Shown: positions 27,993 through 37,094 of the stretch, piece by piece
Layout: every line of letters starts with the position of its first letter
Numbering within the stretch: position 1 is the first letter of the stretch
Assembly: GCF_900107975.1 (NCBI RefSeq)
Contig: NZ_FNVF01000007.1
Location: 98,085-162,084 of the forward strand
Direction: 5' to 3'
Length of the DNA: 64,000 nucleotides
DNA from: Paenibacillus sp. UNC499MF
GTDB taxonomy: Bacteria > Bacillota > Bacilli > Paenibacillales > NBRC-103111
Notes under the pieces: model-generated
What the model was told of the DNA's origin: nothing
The model's input: only the letters and a program-made list of their open reading frames with translations
Database searches by the model: none
Made by a program: the position numbers and the translations under genes

Positions 27993-29882
27993 TTGGCACA
28001 AGCACACGCCCACGCGCATGCGCAAGCACACCATCAAGTGAAGCGGTACACCGGCTTGATGGATTGGCTGACCACCGTGGATCATAAGAAGATCGGTATT
28101 TTGTACTACATGGCCGGCGGACTGTTCTTCCTGATCGGTGGACTGGAAGCCATTCTCATCCGGATTCAGCTTATGAATCCAGGATTGAAAATTTTTATCG
28201 GTGATACGTTCAACCAGCTGACAACCATGCACGGTACGACGATGATCTTCTTCGCGGCCATGCCTATGATTTTCGGATTTATGAACGCGATAATCCCCTT
28301 GCAGATAGGGGCCCGGGACGTTGCGTTTCCGTTTCTGAACTCCCTTGGATTCTGGCTTTTCTTATTCGGGGGCATCCTTCTGAACCTGTCCTGGTTCCTG
28401 GGCGGCGGAGCGAATGCCGGTTGGACGGCATACACTCCACTATCTACTATAATGGATAGTACGCAGGGCGTGACGATTGGTGGCAACTTGACCGGGGTCG
28501 ATTTCTATGTACTCGGTTTGCAGATTGCCGGTCTTGGAACACTCCTCGGGGGGATTAACTTCCTCGTAACGATTATCAACATGCGTGCACCCGGCATGAC
28601 CTACATGCGTATGCCGATGTTTACCTGGGCGTCGTTTATCACGTCCGCACTGATCTTGTTCGCTTTCCCTGCGATTACCGTAGGTTTGGTTGAACTGATG
28701 TTTGACCGTATCTTCGACGGAGCCTTCTTTGATCCGGCCCGCGGCGGCAGTACCGTACTTTGGGAGCATCTTTTCTGGATCTTCGGGCACCCCGAAGTTT
28801 ACATTCTGATTCTTCCTGCGTTCGGTATCATTTCCGAGATCGTAAGTACCTTCTCCAGCAAACGCCTTTTCGGTTACAGCTCGATGGTATTCGCTACGGC
28901 TCTGATCGGTTTCTTGGGCTTCATGGTTTGGGTTCACCATATGTTTACCGTAGGCTTGGGTCCGGTCGCGAACTCGATTTTCTCTATCGCCACGATGGCG
29001 ATCGCCGTTCCGACAGGGATCAAAATTTTCAACTGGCTGTTCACCCTCTGGGGAGGACAAATCCGCTTTACGACGTCCAGCCTTTTCGCAACGGCTTTCA
29101 TTCCGACGTTCGTAATGGGCGGGGTAACCGGTGTTATGCTTTCCGTACCGGCTGCCGACTTCCAGTATCATGACACTTATTTCGTTGTCGCTCACTTCCA
29201 CTACGTTATCGTCGGTGGTCTGATTCTTGGCTTGTTCGCCGGTTCTTACTACTGGTGGCCAAAAATGTTCGGCCGCGTGCTGAACGAAACTTTGGGTAAA
29301 ATACATTTCTGGACCTTCTTTATCGGGTTCCACCTGACATTCTTCCCGCAGCATTTCCTTGGTCTGATGGGTATGCCTCGCCGCGTATTCACTTACGATC
29401 CGGGCCTTACTGCCGGTAACCTTGTCAGTACGGTAGGCGCATTCCTGATGGGTATCGGTACCCTCGTGTTCATCATCAACATGATCGCGACGAACAGAAA
29501 ACCTCAAGATGCTCCGAACGACCCGTGGGATGGCCGTACGCTGGAGTGGACGATTCCTTCTCCGGCACCGGAATACAACTTTAAACAAACTCCGCTTGTT
29601 CGCGGTCTTGATGCTCTGTGGAAAGAAAAAATGGCTGGCAACAAAGAGATGACTCCGGCTGAACCGGTTGGTTCGATTCATATGCCTTCGCCGTCGATCC
29701 TGCCGCTGTTCATGGCTCTCGGGCTGTTCATCTCCGCATTCGGCTTCATGTACCACATCTATGCGATCTGTATCGCGGGCATCGGCATTACGCTCGTTTG
29801 CATGCTGCTTCGTTCCGTCTTTGACGACCACGGTTGGCATATCGAACCGGAGGAGCTTAACGACAAGGGGGTTAAACGATGA
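27993..29882 (+). CDS. ctaD: Cytochrome c oxidase subunit I (CtaD)
   Basis: The 629-residue haem-copper oxidase core subunit has 12-14 membrane helices. Characteristic sites are HGTTMIFF (haem a ligand region), GHPEVYILILPAFG (CuB ligand and the Tyr cross-link helix), VWVHHMFTVG (CuB His pair), and VVAHFHYVIVGG (haem ligands). It reduces oxygen and pumps protons. The start codon is TTG after AAAGGAGG. The N-terminus carries an alternating Ala-His stretch (AHAHAHAQAHH). The stop overlaps ctaE by 4 bp. Confidence 0.97.
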   Translation: MAQAHAHAHAQAHHQVKRYTGLMDWLTTVDHKKIGILYYMAGGLFFLIGGLEAILIRIQLMNPGLKIFIGDTFNQLTTMHGTTMIFFAAMPMIFGFMNAIIPLQIGARDVAFPFLNSLGFWLFLFGGILLNLSWFLGGGANAGWTAYTPLSTIMDSTQGVTIGGNLTGVDFYVLGLQIAGLGTLLGGINFLVTIINMRAPGMTYMRMPMFTWASFITSALILFAFPAITVGLVELMFDRIFDGAFFDPARGGSTVLWEHLFWIFGHPEVYILILPAFGIISEIVSTFSSKRLFGYSSMVFATALIGFLGFMVWVHHMFTVGLGPVANSIFSIATMAIAVPTGIKIFNWLFTLWGGQIRFTTSSLFATAFIPTFVMGGVTGVMLSVPAADFQYHDTYFVVAHFHYVIVGGLILGLFAGSYYWWPKMFGRVLNETLGKIHFWTFFIGFHLTFFPQHFLGLMGMPRRVFTYDPGLTAGNLVSTVGAFLMGIGTLVFIINMIATNRKPQDAPNDPWDGRTLEWTIPSPAPEYNFKQTPLVRGLDALWKEKMAGNKEMTPAEPVGSIHMPSPSILPLFMALGLFISAFGFMYHIYAICIAGIGITLVCMLLRSVFDDHGWHIEPEELNDKGVKR

Positions 29883-30499
29883 GCGCGCATACGCACGACG
29901 CGGGTACGCTGCCGCTGGAGCCCGAGAAGGCGACGCTGGAAGGCAAGAATAAAGTTCTTGGCTTCTGGCTCTTCCTCGGCGGCGAGATGGTTTTGTTCGG
30001 TACGCTGTTTGCCACCTACATCGCACTCCGGAACCAGATTCCGGACGGTCCGACTCCGATGGAGCTGTTCAAGCTTTCTACGGTTGCCTGGGCCACGTTC
30101 ATTCTGTTGACATCCAGTTTGACCAGTGTATTTGCCATCATGGCGATGCACAAAAACAACGTAAAAGGTTTGCTGCTTTGGTTAACCATTACGGTATTGC
30201 TCGGTCTTGGCTTCCTGGGGCTTGAGGTGTATGAGTTCTACGAATATGTACATGAAGGACACGGGTTTACGACCAGTGCGTTCTCAACCTCCTTCTATAC
30301 GCTCGTAGGCTTCCACGGCGGCCACGTTGCTTTCGGGGTTCTATGGATCGCTCTTCTGATCATCCAGGGAACACGCAAAGGTCTCACGGTCGTCACCGCA
30401 CCGAAATTTTATGTCGCCAGCTTGTACTGGCACTTTATCGACGTAGTTTGGGTATTTATCTTTACGGTCGTTTATCTGATGGGGAAGGTAGGTCCTTAA
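29879..30499 (+). CDS. ctaE: Cytochrome c oxidase subunit III (CtaE)
   Basis: The 206-residue membrane protein has five helices, including WLFLGGEMVLFGTLFATYIAL-type motifs (near 30), FYTLVGFHGGHVAFGVLW (near 141) and LYWHFIDVVWVFIFTVVYL at the end, all typical of bacterial subunit III. It stabilises subunit I. It is coupled to ctaD by an ATGA overlap and followed 1 bp later by ctaF. Confidence 0.96.
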   Translation: MSAHTHDAGTLPLEPEKATLEGKNKVLGFWLFLGGEMVLFGTLFATYIALRNQIPDGPTPMELFKLSTVAWATFILLTSSLTSVFAIMAMHKNNVKGLLLWLTITVLLGLGFLGLEVYEFYEYVHEGHGFTTSAFSTSFYTLVGFHGGHVAFGVLWIALLIIQGTRKGLTVVTAPKFYVASLYWHFIDVVWVFIFTVVYLMGKVGP

Positions 30500-30500
30500 G

Positions 30501-30812
30501 ATGAGCACAAACGAAACAACTTCACCAAGTAAACGTTACAAGAAGGAAAGCCCGGCTAACCATTACTTTTCGTATATTGCTTCGATTCTCCTGACCATGA
30601 TTGCTTTCGCGCTTGTCATGTACGGCGGATTGGATAAGTCTTTCCTGTATGCATTCCTTATTTTCATGGCGCTGATCCAAATTGCCCTTCAACTGGCTTA
30701 TTGGATGCACATGAAGGAAAAAGGCCATTTGTTCCCGATCGTGGGAATCATCTTTGGAGGCATAGTCGCCTTAACGGCCGTAGCCGCTGGGGTTTACTGG
30801 ACCTGGTGGTAA
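30501..30812 (+). CDS. ctaF: Cytochrome c oxidase subunit IV (CtaF)
   Basis: The 103-residue protein has three membrane helices after a basic N-terminus (SPSKRYKKESP). The LIQIALQLAYWMHMKEKGH segment matches CtaF/CyoD-type small subunits. Last gene of the ctaCDEF structural set; a strong terminator follows. Confidence 0.92.
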   Translation: MSTNETTSPSKRYKKESPANHYFSYIASILLTMIAFALVMYGGLDKSFLYAFLIFMALIQIALQLAYWMHMKEKGHLFPIVGIIFGGIVALTAVAAGVYWTWW

Positions 30813-30826
30813 GATAAAAAGAAGAA

Positions 30827-30871
30827 GAGCGGCTTCGTTGGCTATTGTTGCAACAAGCCGCTCCTTTTTTT
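30827..30871 (+). terminator. Terminator between ctaF and ctaG
   Basis: GAGCGGCTT-c-GTTG pairs with CAAC-a-AGCCGCTC and is followed by CTTTTTTT. It separates structural genes from ctaG, which presumably relies on read-through or its own promoter. Confidence 0.88.
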
Positions 30872-30913
30872 CATCCGGGCAAGAAAATAAAAGGTAAAGG
30901 AGCTGACACAGCA

Positions 30914-31741
30914 ATGGGTTTTTTCGAGTTGTGGAACCCTGTTGTTCTGCTGTTCGTTGTCGTTGTCGGTCTCGTCTATCGCAGTTTGACCTCTCCTTCC
31001 AAAGCTGCCGCCGCGGGAGAAGAACCTGTAAGCTCGAAGGTCAAGCTTTCCTTCTACACAGGTATCGCCTTGTTCTATATCGGACAGGGAAGTCCGATTA
31101 ACTATCTCGGTCATCACTATCTGTTCAGCGTTCATATGCTGCAGCAGTCCCTCTTGTATCTGATCATGCCGATCTTTATCTTGAACGGGCTGCCTGCCTG
31201 GTTGATCCGTCCTCTTTTCAAAGGGGCCGTCATGAACCGCCTGCTGCGTTTTTTCACCCATCCGCTAATTTCGGTTCTTGCGTTTAACCTGCTTTTCTCG
31301 GTTTACCATTTGCCGCTGGTTATGGATACCCTGATGGAAAACGAATGGATGCTGCTCGGTTATCATGGGGTTCTGCTTTTTACGGCTTTCGCCATGTGGT
31401 TCCCGGTCTTCACTCCGCTGCCGGAGCATGAAAAGATGTCCAGTTTGATGAAATTGGCTTATATTGCGGTAAACGGCATTTTGCTTACTCCGGCCTGTGC
31501 GCTCATTATTTTCGCCAGCGAACCGATTTATGCGATGTATGCGAATGCGGTGGTGCCGTTCAACGCCCTGCCTTTGCTTGATGATCAGCAGCTCGGCGGA
31601 GTTTTGATGAAAGTTATTCAAGAAATTGTTTACGGTTCTGCCCTTGCTATGATTTTCTTCAAGTGGTATCGTACGGAGAGAGCCCAAGAGGAAGAATTGT
31701 CGGACGACCCTCAGGATAACAGCGGTCTGACGACGGCTTAA
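30914..31741 (+). CDS. ctaG: Cytochrome caa3 assembly factor CtaG
   Basis: This 275-residue polytopic membrane protein of the Caa3_CtaG family has seven predicted helices. It contains GQGSPINYLGHHYLFSVHMLQQSLLYL (near 58; shown in part by its His residues), conserved in the family, and HPLISVLAFNLLFSVYHLP. In Bacillus, CtaG is needed to form active caa3 oxidase, probably for CuB insertion. The ATG at 30914 follows AAAGGAG; the frame extends upstream into the terminator. Confidence 0.92.
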   Translation: MGFFELWNPVVLLFVVVVGLVYRSLTSPSKAAAAGEEPVSSKVKLSFYTGIALFYIGQGSPINYLGHHYLFSVHMLQQSLLYLIMPIFILNGLPAWLIRPLFKGAVMNRLLRFFTHPLISVLAFNLLFSVYHLPLVMDTLMENEWMLLGYHGVLLFTAFAMWFPVFTPLPEHEKMSSLMKLAYIAVNGILLTPACALIIFASEPIYAMYANAVVPFNALPLLDDQQLGGVLMKVIQEIVYGSALAMIFFKWYRTERAQEEELSDDPQDNSGLTTA

Positions 31742-31795
31742 GCATTCGGCTACTGACTCTGCGTCTCAATATAGGGAATGGATGGGATTTAAATC

Positions 31796-32251
31796 ATGCA
31801 TGTACTGCCGACGATCAGCACGATGTTCATCGTGATCAGCGCCATCTTCGTCGCTTTCGGTTGGTATCAGATTCGTAAGGGCAACCGGGAGACTCATACG
31901 AAATTGATGATTGCGGGGGCAATCTCTGCGCTGATCTTTTTCACCATTTATATGTCGCGTACCATCTTTCAGGGCAATACTTCATTTGACGGACCGGAAA
32001 GCCTTAAGCTTGCGTACCATATCTTTTTGTTTTTCCACATTACGCTTGCTACGGTGGGAGCCGTATTCGGTATCGTCACCCTGATTCTGGCTTACAAAAA
32101 GAACTGGATACGTCACCGGAAAGTAGGGCCTATTACGGCAACCATTTGGTTGTTCGTGGCACCTACGGGCGTAGTCGTTTATATTCTGTTGTACATTCTC
32201 TTTCCTGGCGGGGAGACAAAACCTCTTATCGATGCGATTTTTGGTTTGTAG
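31796..32251 (+). CDS. ctaM: DUF420 membrane protein, CtaM/YozB-like oxidase assembly factor
   Basis: The 151-residue protein has four membrane helices. His residues at THTKLM (near 34), AYHIFLFFHITLA (near 74-82) and the RHRKVG loop match the DUF420 family. The Staphylococcus member CtaM is required for aa3-type oxidase function, and B. subtilis YozB is a homologue. The position after ctaG supports an oxidase assembly role here. A terminator follows 34 bp after the stop. Confidence 0.85.
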   Translation: MHVLPTISTMFIVISAIFVAFGWYQIRKGNRETHTKLMIAGAISALIFFTIYMSRTIFQGNTSFDGPESLKLAYHIFLFFHITLATVGAVFGIVTLILAYKKNWIRHRKVGPITATIWLFVAPTGVVVYILLYILFPGGETKPLIDAIFGL

Positions 32252-32285
32252 AGGTACTACTGCGTTACACACGGCCGTGCAGGCA

Positions 32286-32329
32286 AACAGCCTTTTGTTT
32301 TCTAACGAAAACAGGGGGCTGTTTTTTTT
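32286..32329 (+). terminator. Terminator of the cta region
   Basis: AACAGCC and GGCTGTT enclose a GTTTTC/GAAAAC inner stem, followed by eight T residues. Confidence 0.88.
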
Positions 32330-32388
32330 GTGGCAACCGTCTGTGGAGAGTGGGTGAATGATGCGGGAAGAAAAAGTTGGAAAAAGGC

Positions 32389-32452
32389 TTGCACAGGTGT
32401 GTGCTTACTGTTAATATAAATATACACAGTAATCACAGCAAGCACAGTAAGC
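32389..32452 (+). promoter_or_regulatory. Promoter with overlapping palindromic operator, probably for the GntR regulator
   Basis: TTGCAC (32389-32394), 17 bp and TAATAT (32412-32417) form a promoter. An inverted repeat, TGTGCTTACTGT (32400-32411) and ACAGTAATCACA (32426-32437), 11 of 12 positions symmetric, flanks the -10 box. A third half-site, ACAGTAAGC, lies at 32444-32452. YtrA-type GntR repressors are often encoded in the operon they control, and this operon encodes one. Confidence 0.75.
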
Positions 32453-32471
32453 GGTAGATAGGGGGGATCAT

Positions 32472-33209
32472 ATGACTGTATGGAAAAACGTATGGTGGCT
32501 GATCAAACAGGACTTTAGTATGGTTCGTTACGGATATATATGGAGCCTGCTTTATTATTTGAACGCGATATTTGTCCTGTTTGTTTTCATGAATCCCAAT
32601 ACTTCGTCGGAAGCGGGAGCGAGCGGTTTTCTGACGGTGATATTCAATTTTTTCGTTCTGACGATCATTCAAGTGGTCGGGTATCCGATTGATTCGCGAA
32701 ATATGTATTACTGGAAAAACGATACGTATACAAAACGGATTCTGCAGCTGAAATTGCTGCCGGTAAAAAATAAGGAAATCGTCATGAGCCGGTTTTTGGC
32801 GTATGTCCTGTATGCCAGCATTTTTATTTTGCTGCTGCTTAGCGGAATTCGCATCATGATGTCCTTGGATTGGATGGAGCCGGTCGGCTGGGGTACCTGG
32901 CTGGGCATGGTTTTTTTCTGGTGGGGAATGGTGCTGGCGGTCGGCTCGGCCTACCTGTACGGAGAGATGCTGATGCGCGGCAAGGGTTTCTTCCGGCTAA
33001 GCCTGCTGTGCATTGCGGCGGCTCTCGTTATCTCCATTCTGCTGTGGTGGTGCGGCAATTATATGCTTTGGCCGCTTGTGATCCGTCTCATTGAACAGCA
33101 CGGAATGATCGTACCGGCTGCTTCGGTGCTAGTCGGGGCCGGCGCATTAGCAACTTCCTGGAAAATTGTTGAGCGGAAATTCGGCGACCGGGATTTGTTC
33201 GCATCATGA
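32472..33209 (+). CDS. ABC-2 type membrane protein, unknown substrate
   Basis: The 245-residue product has six membrane helices arranged as in ABC-2 permeases (pairs at about 20-42, 52-75, 105-128, 140-165, 175-200, 210-230). The GYPIDSRNMYYWKNDTYTKRI loop is distinctive but belongs to no family I can name. GGGGGG lies 6-8 bp before the ATG. First gene of the operon with the GntR regulator and the first ATPase, so it is probably that ATPase's membrane partner. Substrate unknown; cell-envelope antibiotics are typical inducers of YtrA-controlled exporters. Confidence 0.78.
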   Translation: MTVWKNVWWLIKQDFSMVRYGYIWSLLYYLNAIFVLFVFMNPNTSSEAGASGFLTVIFNFFVLTIIQVVGYPIDSRNMYYWKNDTYTKRILQLKLLPVKNKEIVMSRFLAYVLYASIFILLLLSGIRIMMSLDWMEPVGWGTWLGMVFFWWGMVLAVGSAYLYGEMLMRGKGFFRLSLLCIAAALVISILLWWCGNYMLWPLVIRLIEQHGMIVPAASVLVGAGALATSWKIVERKFGDRDLFAS

Positions 33210-33260
33210 GAAACATGCCTTTTTCTTCCTACGATGAAAGCTTGAAAGAAGGTGATGCGG

Positions 33261-33806
33261 GTGCATATTCCGATCCAAATTTCGCCGGATAATCCGGAGC
33301 CGTTGTACCATCAGATCCAAGTACAGCTCAAAGAGCTGATCCTCAGCGGGCATTTGCCCGAGGGTACGCTGCTGCCTTCCATCCGGGAGTTTGCGAAGGA
33401 TTTGTCCTGCAGCGTCATTACGATTCGACGTGTATACCAGGACCTTGAGAACGAAGGGATTTTGCGGACCCGTCAGGGTACCGGCACTTTCGTCGCCAAG
33501 GTAGGGACTACGGTCAGGGAGCAATACCGAAAGGAAGCGGTGGTGGAAGCGATGAAGGATGCTCTGCGCAGCGGACTGCGTGTCGGCTGCACCATTGAGG
33601 AACTTAAGCAGCTGTTCGAGGAAGCTTTGGCGGAAATTACGAGCGAGGGGAAGCTGGTGCAGGGGGCTTATGAGCCGGATTCGAATCTCGGAGGCATAGC
33701 TAAACGGGATACCATCCATACCGAGAATACGACTGAAAATACGAAAGCCGCGGCTTTGCTCAAGCCTGATGCGGAACCGGGTGAAGGGGGAAACGCTAAT
33801 GAGTAG
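33261..33806 (+). CDS. GntR family transcriptional regulator, YtrA subfamily
   Basis: The product is about 181 residues. The N-terminal winged helix (LYHQIQVQLKELILSGHLPEG, near 14, then LPSIREFAKDLSCSVITIRRVYQDLENEGIL) is the GntR fold, and RQGTGTFVA is the wing. The short helical C-terminus (no ligand-binding FadR/HutC domain) places it in the YtrA group, which controls ABC transporter operons. GTG 33261 is preferred because AAGAAGGTGAT sits just before it; ATG 33255 overlaps that site. The last 60 residues are an unusual polar tail. It overlaps the next ATPase gene by 8 bp. Confidence 0.87.
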   Translation: MHIPIQISPDNPEPLYHQIQVQLKELILSGHLPEGTLLPSIREFAKDLSCSVITIRRVYQDLENEGILRTRQGTGTFVAKVGTTVREQYRKEAVVEAMKDALRSGLRVGCTIEELKQLFEEALAEITSEGKLVQGAYEPDSNLGGIAKRDTIHTENTTENTKAAALLKPDAEPGEGGNANE

Positions 33807-34716
33807 AGAGGCTGCGCGCTGCGAAGACTTTGCCATTCGACTGTCCGGAGTGGAAAAGACGCTGGGAGACATGCGTCTCGGACCGCTGGAGCTTGTGGTG
33901 GAAACGGGTACGGTAGTGGCGCTGGTCGGACAGAACGGTTCCGGCAAAAGCACGCTTTTCCGCATGCTGATGAATTTGACGAAGGCGGACAGCGGCAAAG
34001 TGGAGCTGCTCGGCAGCGCCTATGGAGAAGACGAAGCGGAAACCGATATTAAGAGACGGGTCGGATATGTTCCCGAGGAATCCAGCTGGGAACAGCTCGG
34101 CTGCACGACGATCGGCGAGCTCCACGATTTCCTCTGCCGCTGGTATCCGACATGGAACGAAGCGTTATACCTCGGCATGCTGGAAGAGTTTGAGCTGACC
34201 GGCAAGCTGAAGCTGAAGACGCTGTCGAAGGGGATGAAGCGTAAGCTGAGCTACATCCTGGCGGCCGCTTACGAGCCCGAGCTGCTGCTGCTCGACGAAG
34301 CGACGTCCGGTCTGGACCCATTTGCGGCCAAACGGATGATCGAGCATCTCGTGAAATTTATGGACCGGGAAGGCCGGAGCATTTTCTTCTCCACTCATGT
34401 CATGGAGGAAGTGCGGCGGCTTGCCGACTACATCGTCTATATCAACCGGGGCCGGCTTATCGGTGTGTACGAGAAGGATCAGCTGCTCGATGATTGGAAA
34501 CGCATCTGGGTGCGCGAAGCTCCGCAGCCTGCTTCGGGCCCTCTGCCCGGTATCGTGTCTGTAGGCGTCGGGGAGCACGGAGGATTGATCCCGATCGTCA
34601 CCCGGTCTTCTAGTGAAACGGAAGCGGCGCTTGCCTCGCAGGGAAACGTACCGGTGAGGACGACGGCGATGGAGCTGGAAGATATTTTGGAGCTTTTGGC
34701 CCGGGAGCAGATATGA
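33799..34716 (+). CDS. ABC transporter ATP-binding protein (YtrB-like)
   Basis: The 305-residue ATPase has Walker A GQNGSGKST (near 45), the signature LSKGMKRKLS, Walker B LLLLDEATSGLD and the H-loop STHVMEEV. The Q-loop lies in GYVPEESSWEQ. The C-terminal 70 residues are family-specific. It overlaps the GntR gene by 8 bp and has GAAGGGGG upstream, so translation is coupled. It likely pairs with the 32472 membrane protein, leaving the 34785/35680 pair as a second exporter. Confidence 0.92.
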   Translation: MSREAARCEDFAIRLSGVEKTLGDMRLGPLELVVETGTVVALVGQNGSGKSTLFRMLMNLTKADSGKVELLGSAYGEDEAETDIKRRVGYVPEESSWEQLGCTTIGELHDFLCRWYPTWNEALYLGMLEEFELTGKLKLKTLSKGMKRKLSYILAAAYEPELLLLDEATSGLDPFAAKRMIEHLVKFMDREGRSIFFSTHVMEEVRRLADYIVYINRGRLIGVYEKDQLLDDWKRIWVREAPQPASGPLPGIVSVGVGEHGGLIPIVTRSSSETEAALASQGNVPVRTTAMELEDILELLAREQI

Positions 34717-34784
34717 AAAGGGAAGTAAACAAAGAGAGTTAAAGAGAGAACAAGTGAAATCCGATAAAGAAGGGAGCAATCACC

Positions 34785-35687
34785 ATGTTGCCGCTGGAAC
34801 TGGAGCACGTGACGAAACAATATGGAGAAAAAACGGCCGTAAACGGAATTTCCCTGCAGGTGAAGCCGGGTGAAATTTACGGTTTGCTGGGAGGAAACGG
34901 CGCGGGGAAAACGACGACGATGCGTATGTCGCTCGGGCTCATTTATCCCGACGGGGGAACCATCCGCTGGAACGGAAAGGGATACGGTGACGAGCTGCGC
35001 AGATTGATGGGGTATCTTCCCGAGGAGCGGGGACTTTACCCGAAATACAAAGTATCGGAGCAGCTTATTTACCTCGCGGAGCTTCGGGGCATTAAGCGGA
35101 AGCAGGCGGACCGGACGCTGAAGGAGTGGCTGGACAAATTCGACGTGCCCGAATACTACGATAAGCGGGTAGAGGAGCTGTCCAAAGGAAACCAGCAGAA
35201 AATCCAGTTTATCGCGTCCGTCCTGCATGATCCTTCGATCATTATCATGGATGAAACGTTCAGCGGTCTGGACCCGGTTAACGTCGAGCTACTGAAAGGA
35301 ACGGTCAAAGAGCTCCGGGATAACGGGAAAGCGATTTTGTTCTCCAGCCACCGGATGGATCATGTCGAGGAGCTTTGCGAAAATATTTGCATCCTGCATA
35401 AATCGAACACGGTGCTGCAGGGCAATCTGCGCGAGATCAAGCAGTCGTTCCCGAAAGAGCGTGTTCTTCTGGAAACGAAGGATGCGGTCACGGGATTGGA
35501 GTCGATCGAAGGAGTCGCTTCCGTGGAAAAGCATCTGAACGGCTACGAGATCCGTATCCGGGAAGCCGGAGCCGCACAGCGCATCTTGGCTCACGCCGCC
35601 GCAGCGACGGATATTTACCGCTATCAGCTCATGGAGCCGACACTGAACGAAATCTTTATCGCAAAGGTGGGATCGTCTCATGAATAG
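34785..35687 (+). CDS. ABC transporter ATP-binding protein (YhaQ/NatA-like)
   Basis: The 300-residue ATPase has Walker A GGNGAGKTT (near 37), a YLPEERGLYPKYKV Q-loop region, signature LSKGNQQKIQ, Walker B IIIMDETFSGLDP and H-loop SSHRMDHVEE. The C-terminal domain (about 215-300) is DUF4162-like, as in YhaQ and NatA. GAAGGGAG precedes the ATG. It overlaps the permease gene by 8 bp, so the two form one exporter. Confidence 0.92.
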   Translation: MLPLELEHVTKQYGEKTAVNGISLQVKPGEIYGLLGGNGAGKTTTMRMSLGLIYPDGGTIRWNGKGYGDELRRLMGYLPEERGLYPKYKVSEQLIYLAELRGIKRKQADRTLKEWLDKFDVPEYYDKRVEELSKGNQQKIQFIASVLHDPSIIIMDETFSGLDPVNVELLKGTVKELRDNGKAILFSSHRMDHVEELCENICILHKSNTVLQGNLREIKQSFPKERVLLETKDAVTGLESIEGVASVEKHLNGYEIRIREAGAAQRILAHAAAATDIYRYQLMEPTLNEIFIAKVGSSHE

Positions 35688-36996
35688 TATGATGACTGTG
35701 ATCCGGTTTACCCTTTTGAACCGGTTAAAAACGAAATCGTTCAAAATTACGACGCTGATTTTCGTGCTGCTCATCTCGGCCGTCGTGAATCTTCCTGCAA
35801 TCATTCAGCAATTTTCCGGCGGAGAAGGCAAGGACGCCGTTAAAATCGGGGTTATGGCCGAGGGCACCGATATTCAGCAGAAGCTGACCGATTATTTTGC
35901 CGCTGCCAAGACAGGCACTAGTGCCGTTGAAATTGTTCCGCTGGAAAGCAAAGGCGGTGCGGACGCGGATGCCGCTCTGATCCGTGAAAAGCTCAAAAAC
36001 GAGGAAGTCAAAGGCGTATTGACTGCTAAACCGGCAGGCGCGGGGGAATTCCCGCAGCTTCTCTATCAAACGGGAGCAAGCGGATTCTCGATAAATCCGG
36101 GCACCGATGAGACGGCCGGCCTCCTGAAAGCGGCTCTCCAGACAATCAAGACGAACAGCGCGATTGTTCAAGCAGGCATAGAGCCCGCCGTGCTGGCGAA
36201 GATCCAGGAGCCCGTCAATCTGACGACGGAAACGGTAGCCTTGAAGGAAGCGGAAACGCCGGCTAAATCCAAGGAAGAGCTGGGAATCGCCTTTATCCTG
36301 GTCTATGCGCTGCTGTTCCTGCTTTACATGAGCGTGATCGGCTACGGAAGCATGGTTTCTACGGAAATCACCGCTGAAAAAAGCTCGCGTGTGATGGAAA
36401 TTCTGATCTCGAGCGGTTCGCCGCTTAAGCAGATGTTCGGCAAAATCATCGGCATCTGTCTGATGGGACTGGTGCAAAATGTGCTGTTCGGCGTCGTGGT
36501 CGCCGTAAATCTGATGCTTCCGTGGAACGGGGCAGCCCTGAAGTCCATGGATCTGGATTTATCCCTGATCCCTTATGATTTGCTCGGATACTTCCTTCTG
36601 TTCTATCTGGGCGGATTCTTTATCTACGCGACTATTTTCGCGGCGATCGGTTCGCTGGTCAGCCGGAGTGAGGAAGTACAGCAAGCCGTTATGCCGGTCA
36701 CGCTGCTTATCATTATCGCGTTCATGACGGCTATGTTCGGGCTGCAAAACCCCGAGGCGCCTTTCGTTATCGCGATGTCGTATGTGCCGTTCTTCTCGCC
36801 GCTCATTATGTTCCTGCGTATCGGTCTAGGAAGCCCGGCTTGGTGGGAAATCGTCATCTCAATCACGATTATGATCGGTTCGATTTTCGTGCTGGGCTGG
36901 CTGTCCGCGAAAATTTACCGCACGGGCGTGCTGATGTACGGCAAACGTCCGTCCTGGAAGGAACTGCGTAAGGCGATGAAGGCTTTTCAGGCGTAA
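35680..36996 (+). CDS. ABC-2 type permease (YhaP/NatB-like)
   Basis: The product has 438 residues. One N-terminal helix (about 22-42) is followed by a roughly 160-residue extracytoplasmic domain and six C-terminal helices from about residue 195, with VSTEITAEKSSRVMEILISS (near 230), the hallmark of NatB/YhaP permeases. It works with the preceding ATPase. By family resemblance export of sodium or a toxic compound is possible; the substrate is not shown by the sequence. Confidence 0.9.
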   Translation: MNSMMTVIRFTLLNRLKTKSFKITTLIFVLLISAVVNLPAIIQQFSGGEGKDAVKIGVMAEGTDIQQKLTDYFAAAKTGTSAVEIVPLESKGGADADAALIREKLKNEEVKGVLTAKPAGAGEFPQLLYQTGASGFSINPGTDETAGLLKAALQTIKTNSAIVQAGIEPAVLAKIQEPVNLTTETVALKEAETPAKSKEELGIAFILVYALLFLLYMSVIGYGSMVSTEITAEKSSRVMEILISSGSPLKQMFGKIIGICLMGLVQNVLFGVVVAVNLMLPWNGAALKSMDLDLSLIPYDLLGYFLLFYLGGFFIYATIFAAIGSLVSRSEEVQQAVMPVTLLIIIAFMTAMFGLQNPEAPFVIAMSYVPFFSPLIMFLRIGLGSPAWWEIVISITIMIGSIFVLGWLSAKIYRTGVLMYGKRPSWKELRKAMKAFQA

Positions 36997-37094
36997 AACG
37001 CCTCCCAACAGCCGCCGTCGTCGTAGTTAGTTGCAGCAGTAACGGGTTAACACCCGATTTAAACTGTTTTTCTCATTTAAGTCTAGGAGGCACA

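Noticed and set aside
28440-30026. 528-codon minus-strand frame opposite ctaD
   Set aside because: Antisense shadow of a well-supported oxidase gene.
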